Shown one piece after another: positions 6,487 to 14,577 of a DNA stretch of 32,293 nt. Position 1 is the first letter of the stretch. Each line of letters starts with the position of its first letter. Position numbers and translations under genes: made by a program. Source of the stretch: an uncultured Treponema sp. (GTDB lineage Bacteria > Spirochaetota > Spirochaetia > Treponematales > Treponemataceae); NCBI GenBank assembly GCA_934691925.1, contig CAKUTI010000025.1, positions 1-32,293 of the forward strand, given 5' to 3'. The notes below the pieces were generated by a model that was not told the origin of the DNA, made no database searches, and worked only from the letters and a program-made list of their open reading frames with translations.

Positions 6487-7719
6487 ATGGAAAAACGGAA
6501 AATTTTTGCCACGTTTGTGCTTATGGTGCTTATGTTCGCAGGCAATGGATATGCGCAGAGCAAGGGGGCTGCAAATGACTTTGTGAGAATTCCAGCAGGC
6601 TCATTTCAAAGAAAAAGCAAAATTACAGTTAGCGACAAGGAAATAATTCAGACTGTTAACCTTACAAGGGCTTTTTATATGTGCGACCACGAGGTGACGC
6701 AAAAAGAATACAAAGACATAACCGGCTTATACCCCAGCAAATTCAAAAACAACCCGGACAAGGGCGAAATTCAGGAAAACCGTCCTGTGGAGCGGGTATG
6801 CTGGTTTGACGCGATTGAATACTGCAACAAGCGTTCTGTAAAGGAAGGACTTACACCGTGCTACAAAGTGAACGGCAGCACAGACACGAGCAAATGGGGG
6901 GTAAAGCCCCAAATGACCCTTGCTAAAAATTATGACTGGGGAGCGGATTGGTTTGATGTTGTATGCGACTGGAACGCGAACGGATACCGTCTGCCAACTG
7001 AAGCGGAGTGGGAATATGCCGCAAGAGCAGGAAACAACTCTTTAGACAAAGATGTTTACAGCGGAACGGACGATGAGTCAAAACTTGTTGATTACGCATG
7101 GTATGTCCGCAACAGCCGCAACAAGACGCATGAGGTAAAAAAGAAGAAGCCTAACGCTTTTGGTCTTTACGACATGAGCGGCAATGTTGAGGAATGGTGC
7201 TGGGGAAGTTGGTATGGTAGGGATAAGGATTATTTCACTGAAACTAGCTCAACAGACCCTGTTACATACGAGCTTGGACAGGTCAGTTGGTTTCGCGGCG
7301 GATACTGGGGGCCTGGAGAAGGAAGATACCGGAGTGTTTTTAATGGAAAGTATACTGTTTCTGCTTGTGAGAACACGCATCCAGCTTGGACAGTTCCTGA
7401 GCAGATGTGTGTTCAACAGCAAGGCTATCTTTTGCCGTATAAAGACGCAACTGCTATCTTTGGATTCCGTGTAGTGCGCACAGACACAAGCACAGTTACA
7501 GAAGAACATAAAAAGGTGGTAGCAAATCAAAAAGAAGCGGAGAAAAAAGCTAAGGAAGAAGATTTAAAACGCCTGCAATCTAGAAAATCTATGGAAGAAC
7601 GCACGTTGGATATGGCAAAAAAATTCCTTTTAGACGGTATTCCTCCGAAAAAAGTCGCAAAGATAATGGGACTTGAGCTTTCTCAAGTAAAGGAACTTCA
7701 AAAATCTATTAAAAAATAA
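6487..7719 (+). CDS. Secreted FGE-fold (SUMF1-like) protein with nuclease/transposase-like C-terminal tail
   Basis: This 410-residue exported protein has a signal peptide (residues 1-23, ending GYAQ) and a complete FGE-sulfatase domain at ~33-340. The domain includes FVRIPAGSF, MCDHEVTQKEY, RPVERVCWFDAIEYCN, YRLPTEAEWEYAARAG (~168) and DMSGNVEEWCWG (~229). After RGG (~270) there is no C-x4-C pair, so the classic sulfatase-activating chemistry is not expected. Residues ~345-385 are a charged, probably coiled segment. The last ~35 residues (LDMAKKFLLDGIPPKKVAKIM onward) resemble the helical tail of PD-(D/E)XK transposase/Rpn-type proteins. AAGGAG (6476-6481) supports the start. It shares the HEVK...LYDMSGN block with the protein at 9837, so they are paralogues. 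Confidence 0.8.
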   Translation: MEKRKIFATFVLMVLMFAGNGYAQSKGAANDFVRIPAGSFQRKSKITVSDKEIIQTVNLTRAFYMCDHEVTQKEYKDITGLYPSKFKNNPDKGEIQENRPVERVCWFDAIEYCNKRSVKEGLTPCYKVNGSTDTSKWGVKPQMTLAKNYDWGADWFDVVCDWNANGYRLPTEAEWEYAARAGNNSLDKDVYSGTDDESKLVDYAWYVRNSRNKTHEVKKKKPNAFGLYDMSGNVEEWCWGSWYGRDKDYFTETSSTDPVTYELGQVSWFRGGYWGPGEGRYRSVFNGKYTVSACENTHPAWTVPEQMCVQQQGYLLPYKDATAIFGFRVVRTDTSTVTEEHKKVVANQKEAEKKAKEEDLKRLQSRKSMEERTLDMAKKFLLDGIPPKKVAKIMGLELSQVKELQKSIKK

Positions 7720-7829
7720 CTGTCTAAAAATTGTCGTCATGCTGAACGTTGTTCACCATCTTTTGATTTATAGAATTTGCAGATTCCGAAATAAATTCGG
7801 AATGACGTGTTTTTGAAGATTATAGACAG
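7720..7829. repeat. Palindromic intergenic repeat element (GTCAT...ATGAC type)
   Basis: The element directly abuts the upstream stop codon and ends 26 bases before the next gene. Its outer ends are a 7-bp inverted repeat, CTGTCTA (7720-7726) and TAGACAG (7823-7829). Inside it reads GTCATGCTGAAC near 7736 and ATTCGGAATGACGTG near 7796-7810. The words GACGTGT...TTTTGAAGATT recur in the repeat at 11888-11915. It behaves like a small non-coding mobile or REP-like unit. Confidence 0.55.
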
Positions 7830-7855
7830 CCAATTTGTATTTATGGGAGATTTCT

Positions 7856-9805
7856 ATGAAAAAAACTTTGAAAATTGCTGTGTTTTTTATACTGATTGCA
7901 AGTTTTTTTGTAAGCGTTGTTTCAGCAAAAGACCTTGCTACGTATATAGATAGCGCATATAAAAAGATTATAGAAAATCAAATCTACACCGAAAAGCAGG
8001 CAGATGCCTTGTGGTGGAAGACGAATGAGCGGGATATGATTTTGACTCCAAACGAGGAGTATGATGACCTTGGCGACAAGTTTTATGATTCAAAACTGCG
8101 CAGCGATGAGTCTCTTAATGTAACACGCTTGCTTGTTGATTATCCTTCTGCCACTGCCGCTTATCTGCATCAGATACATAATGAAAAATATATTTGCCTC
8201 CAAAATATCCGAGAAGTCTGGCTTAGCCCGCAAGTTGATGTTTATGCTTTCATAAATGAGTTGAGTTATTGGTTTGTTCTAGATGAATATAAATCAGGAA
8301 CTAAGGCCGACTTTATAAAATATAGAAATTATGACGATGAATTTTTATATAGCGGCGGCATGATGAACGGCTATTGCACTATCTATGTGCCTGAAAGCGA
8401 ATTGCCGAATGGACTTTTAAGCTACAGCTCAAAGCCTGTTTCGCCAGTATATTTTGTAAAAGTCTATTCAGGGGATGTGTACGAGGCGTTCAAGAAAGGA
8501 GATTCCGCCGCAAGGGAATGGTGTCCCGGTCACGTCTACACTGGAAAAGCCTACACCGCAAGCCGCATGAAGCAGCACATGACCTGCCAGCAGCCAGACG
8601 AGTGGTATTATTCATGCAAATGGTGCGGAAAGTGCGAGTATAATCCAAAGCACACGTTCTCGGGCAACGTTTGTCCTGTGCACTCCTTTGCAAGGTTTGA
8701 CATTTCAGACAAGAACTTTGCCGGCACAAACAAGCAGGGAGAAAAAGTCTACTATCTTTCATGTAGATGGTGCGGCATTAACAAGCGCGACGCTGACCTG
8801 TCTGATTTTACATACGAGTTTTTCCTCCGCCAGTTTAGCCTCAAGGATACCCCGGAAGTTAGAGCGGCGTACAATATGTACATGGAGCAAAAAAAAGACA
8901 GCTGGAAGAAGGGCGGCACGAGTTACGAACAGGCACTGGATGTTTCGACAAAAGTCAATCTAAATCCATGGTCTTTTGCGGTTTCAAAAAGCAAGGACAT
9001 AAAGGCAAAGATAAGCGAAAATGCTCAAGACGGAGTTTACTGGGCAGCGCGGAATGGCTTGGTTGACGAATCTGTTCTAGGCGATGACTTTACAAAGCCG
9101 CTTACACGTTTGCAGGCCAGCGCGATTGCTGCAACTCTTGCTGAAAAACTTTCGGGCAAGTCAATTTCGCCCGCAAAATCAAAGACTTATTCCGACACAA
9201 AAAGCAAATACGCGTTCAAGGCGGCAGGGGCAGGAATTTACGGCGGAGCTTCGGAAGGCAAATTTAACCCGGACGGCGCAGTTGATCGACAGCAGCTTGC
9301 AACTTTCCTTTATCAGGCTTTGATGTACGCAAAGAAAAATAAAAATGTCCGATACTCGCCTTATGAGTCAAAACTTGATAGATATTCCGACAGCGCGCAA
9401 ATTGCAGACTGGGCAAAAGAAGCTGTGGCATTCATGGACGCTTTTGGACTTGTTGAAGGAGAGAACGGCACAAAGTTCTCACCAGAAGAAACATTGACTA
9501 TTGAGCAGGCTTTGGCAATAGCGAACAATAGCCTTGACGCGCCGAACATAGGCTGGTATCAGAGCGGTCCATCAGATACTGATAAGCTTGAGCTTGGACA
9601 TTCTACAAATGACTTTCAGGCACAAAACTGCGGTGTTTCAACACAGCTTGACTACCGCTATTACGAACGTTTCTGGCGGCCATTTGCCATGCCAGAAACA
9701 CCTGCCTCGGCTTCAGTATTGGAAAGATTTGCAATACTCGACCCTTATACAAACGAGCGGCTCTACGTGCGGAAAATCAATTTTTTTGCAGTAAAGGCAG
9801 ACTGA
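7856..9805 (+). CDS. Secreted protein with cysteine knuckles and S-layer-homology repeats
   Basis: This is a 649-residue exported protein. I start it at 7856 because GGGAG (7845-7849) precedes it and a clean signal peptide follows (ends VVSAKDL, ~25). Residues ~30-215 match no family I know. Residues ~222-310 carry zinc-ribbon-like cysteines: CPGH (~223), CKWCGKC (254, 257, 260), CPVH and CRWCG (303, 306). Residues ~395-560 contain two to three S-layer homology repeats, shown by FTKPLTRLQASAIAATLAEK, FNPDGAVDRQQLATFLYQAL, and IADWAKEAVAFMDAFGLVEG followed by FSPEETLTIEQALAIAN. SLH repeats usually bind cell-wall polymers, so it may sit at the envelope. The tail (~565-649) is unrecognised. The FGE-like gene follows after 31 bases, forming an operon. 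Confidence 0.7.
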   Translation: MKKTLKIAVFFILIASFFVSVVSAKDLATYIDSAYKKIIENQIYTEKQADALWWKTNERDMILTPNEEYDDLGDKFYDSKLRSDESLNVTRLLVDYPSATAAYLHQIHNEKYICLQNIREVWLSPQVDVYAFINELSYWFVLDEYKSGTKADFIKYRNYDDEFLYSGGMMNGYCTIYVPESELPNGLLSYSSKPVSPVYFVKVYSGDVYEAFKKGDSAAREWCPGHVYTGKAYTASRMKQHMTCQQPDEWYYSCKWCGKCEYNPKHTFSGNVCPVHSFARFDISDKNFAGTNKQGEKVYYLSCRWCGINKRDADLSDFTYEFFLRQFSLKDTPEVRAAYNMYMEQKKDSWKKGGTSYEQALDVSTKVNLNPWSFAVSKSKDIKAKISENAQDGVYWAARNGLVDESVLGDDFTKPLTRLQASAIAATLAEKLSGKSISPAKSKTYSDTKSKYAFKAAGAGIYGGASEGKFNPDGAVDRQQLATFLYQALMYAKKNKNVRYSPYESKLDRYSDSAQIADWAKEAVAFMDAFGLVEGENGTKFSPEETLTIEQALAIANNSLDAPNIGWYQSGPSDTDKLELGHSTNDFQAQNCGVSTQLDYRYYERFWRPFAMPETPASASVLERFAILDPYTNERLYVRKINFFAVKAD

Positions 9806-9836
9806 TTTTGCAATCAAAAGTCTCCAGGAGATTGAT

Positions 9837-11747
9837 ATGAAGAAACAAAAAATTCTTGCTGCGTTTGTTGCTATGGCTTTTGTTTTTGGAGCGGCTGCCG
9901 ATGAAAAGAGGCCTGCGTTTATTCCAACAGACGTACGCGCTGAATATGTAATTAAGGAATTTTCAGTGATGGAGCAAAGCGTTCCTTTAAAAGACGGAAC
10001 AATAAGAGACTCTGTAAAACCGGGCGATGCTGTTTACATTACTGATAGAACCACTGCTTGCGACTCTGGAATTGATTATCTTCTCGTAATCTATGATGGA
10101 AGACGTTACTGGCTCAGGCAAAATTATGTGAAAGAAATTTCGCCTGTGAAAAAGCCTGATTCATCCGGCATAAAGCCTGTTGTCAAAAATGCGGTGGCTG
10201 GAGATTCTCTAAATCAAAATGATTTTTTCTATATTTATTCAAAGCCTGATGACTCAAATCCTGAAAACGTTTTTGGAATGATTTTTTCAGGCGACACTCT
10301 TGGAATCTCCAATGAAAATTACAATTCAGAATGGGCGCAGCTGAATGTTGCCAACAGATTCGTCTGCTATATCAGAAAAAAGAATGTGAATTATGCGGAC
10401 TCATATTTGATAGGCGCGAAACACGAATATCAAAAAGACGTTAAGCTTGCAAAAAAATCAAAGCTCGCTTATGACGGAATCCTAGGAAATTATTCATCTT
10501 TCCTTACAAAACAGGAATTTGCGCGGCTTGCGGAAAATTGGCTTAACGCAGTCGGCTCAAATCAGAATGTTCAGGCTGTTTTTAAGAATGTAAAATCTTC
10601 GGATTATTCGCCGGATTACGAAACGATTATGAAACTGTACGGAGAAGCTTACGCTTCTATTTCAGGCGGAAACGATTTTAATGTGGGAAAATTTAATGCG
10701 CTGATGGAATCGCTTGCCCGGACTGCAAAAAAATCTGCCAGCGTTGCTGAAGCCGGAAAATCAGAGAGTATGCAGGCGGCACCAATCTGCAGAGACGAGG
10801 CAATCCATTTGTTTTATCAGGCATATGCTGCTGCCAAGAATGATTATTTAAAAGCTCCTGACGGATTTGCAAAAGTAGCCGGCACAACTTTTTTCGGCGG
10901 AAATCCGGGGCTTATCCTAAAATCAGAAGTGTTTGTAAAAGGACGCAAGATAACGATTCCAAATCTCTATGTGAGCGACCACGAAACCACACAGTCAGAA
11001 TACGAAAAATATTGCAGATATGGAGCTGCAAGCCCGAGAAGCGCGTCTGGAAAAGGCGGAAATTATCCTGCTTATTATGTGTCTTATTACGATGCTCTTG
11101 TTTACTGCAATCTTAGAAGCAAAGCCGAAGGACTTCATCCATGCTACTCAATGAAAATCGGCGGCAAGGCTGAAACCGATGTTTCAAAATGGCCAGAGAT
11201 TGTTGTATCGCCTGTAAACGGAAAATATTGCGGACCGGCCTCAAGAAGCGAAGCGTGGGACAAAATCTCATGCGACTTTAAGGCTGACGGCTATCGTCTT
11301 CCTACCGAAGCGGAATGGGAATACGCTGCACGCGGAAAAAATGGACTAAGAAGATATGAGTATTCAGGCAGTTTTAACATAGATGATGTGGCGTGGTACG
11401 GCCGCAACAGTTCGGGCATAACACACGAGGTAAAGCAGAAAGCGGCGAATGAGCTTGGAATATATGATATGAGCGGAAATGCGCGCGAGTGGTGCTATGA
11501 TTTGTACGGAGATATAGCGGAAAACACATCAGCTATAGGCGCGTCATCTGGAACAAAGCATGTAACGCGAGGCGGCTCTGTCAGTTATGGAAAGGAGAAC
11601 TGCACTGTAAACGTTCGAAATTTAAGCACACCGATTACCAGAAAAGAAGATTTAGGATTTCGTGTAGTGCGGACTGCTGTCAGAAAAACTCCAACGCAAG
11701 CCGCTCCGAAATCAGAAACTGCAAGGAAAATAAAAACTGGAAAATGA
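9837..11747 (+). CDS. Secreted large FGE-fold (SUMF1-like) protein
   Basis: This 636-residue exported protein has a signal peptide ending FGAAADE (~22). Residues ~30-205 look like two SH3-like modules (VMEQSVPLKDG...GDAVYITD and KPDDSNPENVFGMIFSGDTLG). Residues ~215-340 are a helical stretch that may be a degenerate SLH region. The FGE-sulfatase domain occupies ~345-615, with YVSDHETTQSEYEKYC, YRLPTEAEWEYAARGK (~485) and DMSGNAREWCYD (~544). The post-RGG stretch reads RGGSVSYGKENCTVNVRN, with one cysteine and no catalytic pair. The tail is basic and Lys/Thr-rich. AGGAG ten bases before the ATG supports the start. It ends the cluster and is followed by a terminator. Confidence 0.78.
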   Translation: MKKQKILAAFVAMAFVFGAAADEKRPAFIPTDVRAEYVIKEFSVMEQSVPLKDGTIRDSVKPGDAVYITDRTTACDSGIDYLLVIYDGRRYWLRQNYVKEISPVKKPDSSGIKPVVKNAVAGDSLNQNDFFYIYSKPDDSNPENVFGMIFSGDTLGISNENYNSEWAQLNVANRFVCYIRKKNVNYADSYLIGAKHEYQKDVKLAKKSKLAYDGILGNYSSFLTKQEFARLAENWLNAVGSNQNVQAVFKNVKSSDYSPDYETIMKLYGEAYASISGGNDFNVGKFNALMESLARTAKKSASVAEAGKSESMQAAPICRDEAIHLFYQAYAAAKNDYLKAPDGFAKVAGTTFFGGNPGLILKSEVFVKGRKITIPNLYVSDHETTQSEYEKYCRYGAASPRSASGKGGNYPAYYVSYYDALVYCNLRSKAEGLHPCYSMKIGGKAETDVSKWPEIVVSPVNGKYCGPASRSEAWDKISCDFKADGYRLPTEAEWEYAARGKNGLRRYEYSGSFNIDDVAWYGRNSSGITHEVKQKAANELGIYDMSGNAREWCYDLYGDIAENTSAIGASSGTKHVTRGGSVSYGKENCTVNVRNLSTPITRKEDLGFRVVRTAVRKTPTQAAPKSETARKIKTGK

Positions 11748-11790
11748 TGATTTGTCATTGAGCTTTTCCAAAATGCCCTAGGCACAGAAA

Positions 11791-11827
11791 AGCGCAGACG
11801 ATTTTTATTTCGCCTGCGTTTTTTTTT
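11791..11827 (+). terminator. Terminator after the FGE-like gene
   Basis: CGCAGACGA (11793-11801) pairs with TCGCCTGCG (11810-11818), with one A-C mismatch, followed by nine Ts. Confidence 0.75.
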
Positions 11828-11935
11828 GTCATTGCGAGCCACGGACAGAGACCGGGCGAGGCAATATTCGCCCGCATAAAATTTGGAGTGACGTGTATTT
11901 TGAAGATTCTGAATTAAATTCAGAATGACGCTTTT
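11828..11935. repeat. Composite intergenic repeat (GTCATTGCGAG... and ...TCAGAATGACG)
   Basis: Two repeat units are joined. GTCATTGCGAGCCACGG (11828 on) with a CGGGCGA/TCGCCCG hairpin runs to GAGTGACGTG. It is followed by TTTTGAAGATTCTG and a palindromic ATTCTGAATTAAATTCAGAAT ending in GACG. It shares the GACGTGT-TTTTGAAGATT block with 7806-7822. From 11950 to 12030 the + strand is strikingly pyrimidine-rich (CTTT/TTCT words); no gene is seen there. Confidence 0.55.
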
Positions 11936-12056
11936 TTAGCTTTTGAAATCGCTTTTAGACTTTCTTTCAATTTCTCTCTTTCTTCCCCTTCGCTTCTCTT
12001 TGAATTTTCGCTCTTCTTTCAAATTTTTAATTCTTCGGTCATAATTCTTGGCTGAA

Positions 12057-13601
12057 ATGATTACCATTGATTTTTCTAAGCGCGGAAAGCTCGGGTTCTG
12101 CGAATTTATCTACATATCGATAAAAAATCAGATTCTCGGCGGCGCTCTTTTGCCGGACTCAAAACTGCCTTCAAAACGCGCGCTTGCGCTTAATCTCGGT
12201 GTCAGCGTGATTACAGTTCAGAACGCTTACGCTCAGCTGATTTCGGAAGGCTTCATTTATTCAATCGAGAAAAAAGGCTTTTTTGTGACGGACATTCTTC
12301 TTGGCGGAAATGAAAAATCGCAGAACGAAAAAAATCCTGATTCTGAATCTAAGAATTTTAAGACAGATGATTTTGAAACACAAAAACTGGAAAATCTCGA
12401 GTTTTCACAGAATGAAAATAATGACGGACAGATTCTCGGAACTCGCTGGACGTGTAACAATGAAATTTTTGCGGATTTTACGAGCAACATTACAAGCGCG
12501 GAAAAATTTCCGTTCACGCTCTGGTCGCACAAAATGCGGCAGATTTTGTCTTCCGACGACCAGAAACTGCTTCAAAAAAGCGATGTGAAAGGTGTTCTGG
12601 AGCTTCGCCTGACGATTTCAGATTATCTAAAAGATTTTCGGAATATGAGTGTTTCGCCTGAGCAGATTGTGATTGGTGCCGGCGCGGAAAATCTTTATTC
12701 GATTCTCGTGCAGTTTTTGGGGCGCGAAAAGCTTTTTGCGGTTGAAAATCCCGGATTCAAAAGGACAAAAGAGATTTTCGAGCTTAACGGCGCAAAATGC
12801 GTTCCTCTTGAAATTGACAGTTTCGGGCTTAGTCCTGAAAAGCTTCGCGAGTCAAGCGCGCAGATTGCCCATCTTTCGCCGAATCATCATTTTCCAACGG
12901 GAATTGTAATGCCAGTTCGCCGCAGAATGGAGCTTCTTTCGTGGGCTGGCGAGAGCAAAAATCACTTTATAATAGAAGATGATTACGACAGCGAGTTCCG
13001 CTTCAACGGAAAGCCGCTTCCGACGCTTCAAAGTCTTTCGCCAGAAAGCCAGATAATTTACATGAACACTTTTTCAAAAACGCTTTCTCCGTCTTTTAGA
13101 ATCGGATTTATGGTTTTGCCGAATTCGATTCTCCGCGATTTTGAGGAAAAGATGAGCTGCTATTCCTGCCCGGTTTCCGCGTTTGAGCAGTTCACTTTGG
13201 CGCGTTTTATCGGCGAGGGATTTTACGAGAAGCACATCAACCGTATGCGAAATTATTATAGAAATCTTAGAAACAGTCTGATTTGCGAGATGAAAAAAAG
13301 CGGCCTGATGAGCATGTGCGAGATTCAGGAAGAGGAGGCCGGGCTTCATTTTCTCTTGAAGATAAAATCAGAAAAGTCAGGAGACGAAATCAAAAAGTCT
13401 CTCTTGCGGCGCGGAATAAAGATTGCGCTTCTGAGCGACTTTTATTACAGCGAAAAATCTGAAAGCCCAAAAAATTCAAAAGATTCAAGAGAAGAAAAAT
13501 CGAAATCGAAAAATCCGCCTGTTTTTGTCATAAATTATTCGGGTCTAAAAAAAGAAGACCTTTCAGAAACTGTACGAAGAATGTGCGCCGCTTTCGAATG
13601 A
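12057..13601 (+). CDS. MocR/PdxR-type regulator (GntR helix-turn-helix plus aminotransferase fold)
   Basis: This is a 514-residue transcription regulator. Residues ~5-75 are a GntR winged helix (LPSKRALALNLGVSVITVQNAYAQL). A long polar linker rich in Asn, Glu and Lys (~80-130) leads to a type I aminotransferase-like domain. That domain keeps IIEDDYDSEFRF and the PLP lysine in NTFSKTLSPSFRIGF (Lys341). Members bind PLP and regulate vitamin B6, GABA, taurine or D-Ala genes. None of those genes is adjacent, so the target is unknown. I use ATG 12057 (a TTG at 12048 is possible). No ribosome site is visible. CATAAT at 12040-12045, with TTCAAA 16 bases upstream, would start transcription about five bases before the ATG, so the mRNA may be almost leaderless. 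Confidence 0.85.
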   Translation: MITIDFSKRGKLGFCEFIYISIKNQILGGALLPDSKLPSKRALALNLGVSVITVQNAYAQLISEGFIYSIEKKGFFVTDILLGGNEKSQNEKNPDSESKNFKTDDFETQKLENLEFSQNENNDGQILGTRWTCNNEIFADFTSNITSAEKFPFTLWSHKMRQILSSDDQKLLQKSDVKGVLELRLTISDYLKDFRNMSVSPEQIVIGAGAENLYSILVQFLGREKLFAVENPGFKRTKEIFELNGAKCVPLEIDSFGLSPEKLRESSAQIAHLSPNHHFPTGIVMPVRRRMELLSWAGESKNHFIIEDDYDSEFRFNGKPLPTLQSLSPESQIIYMNTFSKTLSPSFRIGFMVLPNSILRDFEEKMSCYSCPVSAFEQFTLARFIGEGFYEKHINRMRNYYRNLRNSLICEMKKSGLMSMCEIQEEEAGLHFLLKIKSEKSGDEIKKSLLRRGIKIALLSDFYYSEKSESPKNSKDSREEKSKSKNPPVFVINYSGLKKEDLSETVRRMCAAFE

Positions 13602-13715
13602 TTTTAAAGTTCCGGCGCAAAACTGAAAAATAAAAAGCAAGATAACAAATCAGATAACAAATTTTTAATGCGGTTTTTAGAAACTTTTCTCTTGGGCGTT
13701 TATTTATTTTTATGT

Positions 13716-13790
13716 AAGGCGGCTGGGAAAGCACCGGTGCTGCTGCCTTATTTTTTGATAATAGCCGCCTAGAATTTTAGGGCAGCTTAA
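13716..13790 (+). promoter_or_regulatory. Attenuator-like RNA with two mutually exclusive stems
   Basis: AAGGCGGC (13716-13723) can pair with GCTGCCTT (13742-13749), including one G-U pair. It encloses an AGCA-CCGG-TGCT hairpin and is followed by T6, the form of a terminator. The same 5' arm, AGGCGGCT (13717-13724), pairs perfectly with AGCCGCCT (13763-13770), and GCTGCC can pair with GGCAGC (13781-13786). These alternatives are exclusive, and the element sits just before the gene at 13818. No known riboswitch class is recognised. It could also simply be the terminator of the MocR gene. Confidence 0.35.
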
Positions 13791-13817
13791 GAATGTCAAA
13801 TTTTTAGGAGATAGAAA

Positions 13818-14381
13818 ATGAAAAAGACAGTAAAAACGACAGTTACATTTGCGCTTGTTGCGGCTCTTGCTTCGGCTGGATTCTCTCAGTCGGCATTGAA
13901 ATCATCTGAAAATCCAATGAGACCTGATGTTTCAGTTCCGAACGGAATTGAAGGGCACAAGAATTTCCAGAAATTTGCAGATCCGAAGATTTGCGCAAAG
14001 ACTGAGGACGAAGTTCTTATTGGAAAAGTTAAAAGCGTGAATCTTAAAACTAACGAGATTACTGTGACGAATAGCGACGGAAAAGATGTGGTTGTGAAAA
14101 TCAGTCCGTTCACAAAAGTCAATGTTGAAATCACAGACGAGAATTTTAAGCGGCTTCCGCCGAAAGAGCCTGCCGAGCTTCCAAAATCAGGCGAAACGCC
14201 AAATCCAAATGAAAAGGGAAAACTTCCAAAAAAGCCGAAAATCGATGATATTTCAGAGATTAGAAGCGGCTCATGGGTTATGGTTTCGCTTTTCAAGTCT
14301 GAGACAAAATCTCTGAACGCAGAATCAGTTTTTGCGAAAGTTCGCGAGTCTGTTCCAGTTGACAACGCGAACGCAAAATAA
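13818..14381 (+). CDS. Exported hypothetical protein, OB/SH3-like core
   Basis: This is a 187-residue protein with a signal peptide (KKTVKTTVTFALVAALASAGFSQ, residues 2-24). The mature part has a small beta-rich core (~65-105: VLIGKVKSVNLKTNEITVTNSDGKDVVVKI). A Pro/Lys-rich linker (~115-145) follows, then a second strand pair (SGSWVMVSLFKSETKSL). The pattern recalls DUF5666-like OB folds, in which a short domain with V-x-G-K-V...I-T-V repeats binds ligand outside the cell. I cannot assign a function. The start has a good ribosome site (TTAGGAG). It stands alone and ends at a convergent terminator. Confidence 0.6.
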   Translation: MKKTVKTTVTFALVAALASAGFSQSALKSSENPMRPDVSVPNGIEGHKNFQKFADPKICAKTEDEVLIGKVKSVNLKTNEITVTNSDGKDVVVKISPFTKVNVEITDENFKRLPPKEPAELPKSGETPNPNEKGKLPKKPKIDDISEIRSGSWVMVSLFKSETKSLNAESVFAKVRESVPVDNANAK

Positions 14382-14530
14382 TTTTGAAAAATAAAACCAA
14401 AGCTTTTAGAAACGGAATGCGGAATGTTCTCCGCAAAATAAATCAGGCAAAGCAAGCTTGAAAGCTTTCTTCATAATCGGAAAAAACTAGGAATTGTTAA
14501 TTTTTAGTTTTTTTCTAAAAACTCCTCCTT

Positions 14531-14577
14531 CCCCTGAAGTGCGCAATAGCCAAAGCATTTCAGGGGTTTCTTTTTTT
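14531..14577. terminator. Terminator between convergent genes
   Basis: CCCCTGAA (14531-14538) pairs with TTCAGGGG (14559-14566), with an inner TGC/GCA pairing, then a T-rich run (14567-14577) for the + strand gene. The complementary strand also has a short T tract, so it may serve rrf2 as well. The run overlaps the rrf2 stop codon. Confidence 0.75.

Noticed and set aside
13768..13781. CCTAGAATTTTAGG as a further Rrf2 site
   Set aside because: CCTA and TAGG are six rather than nine bases apart and it does not overlap a -35 box.
13886..14455. Minus-strand reading frame of 189 codons opposite the exported protein
   Set aside because: Low-complexity Phe/Ser-rich shadow; the + strand gene has a signal peptide and ribosome site.
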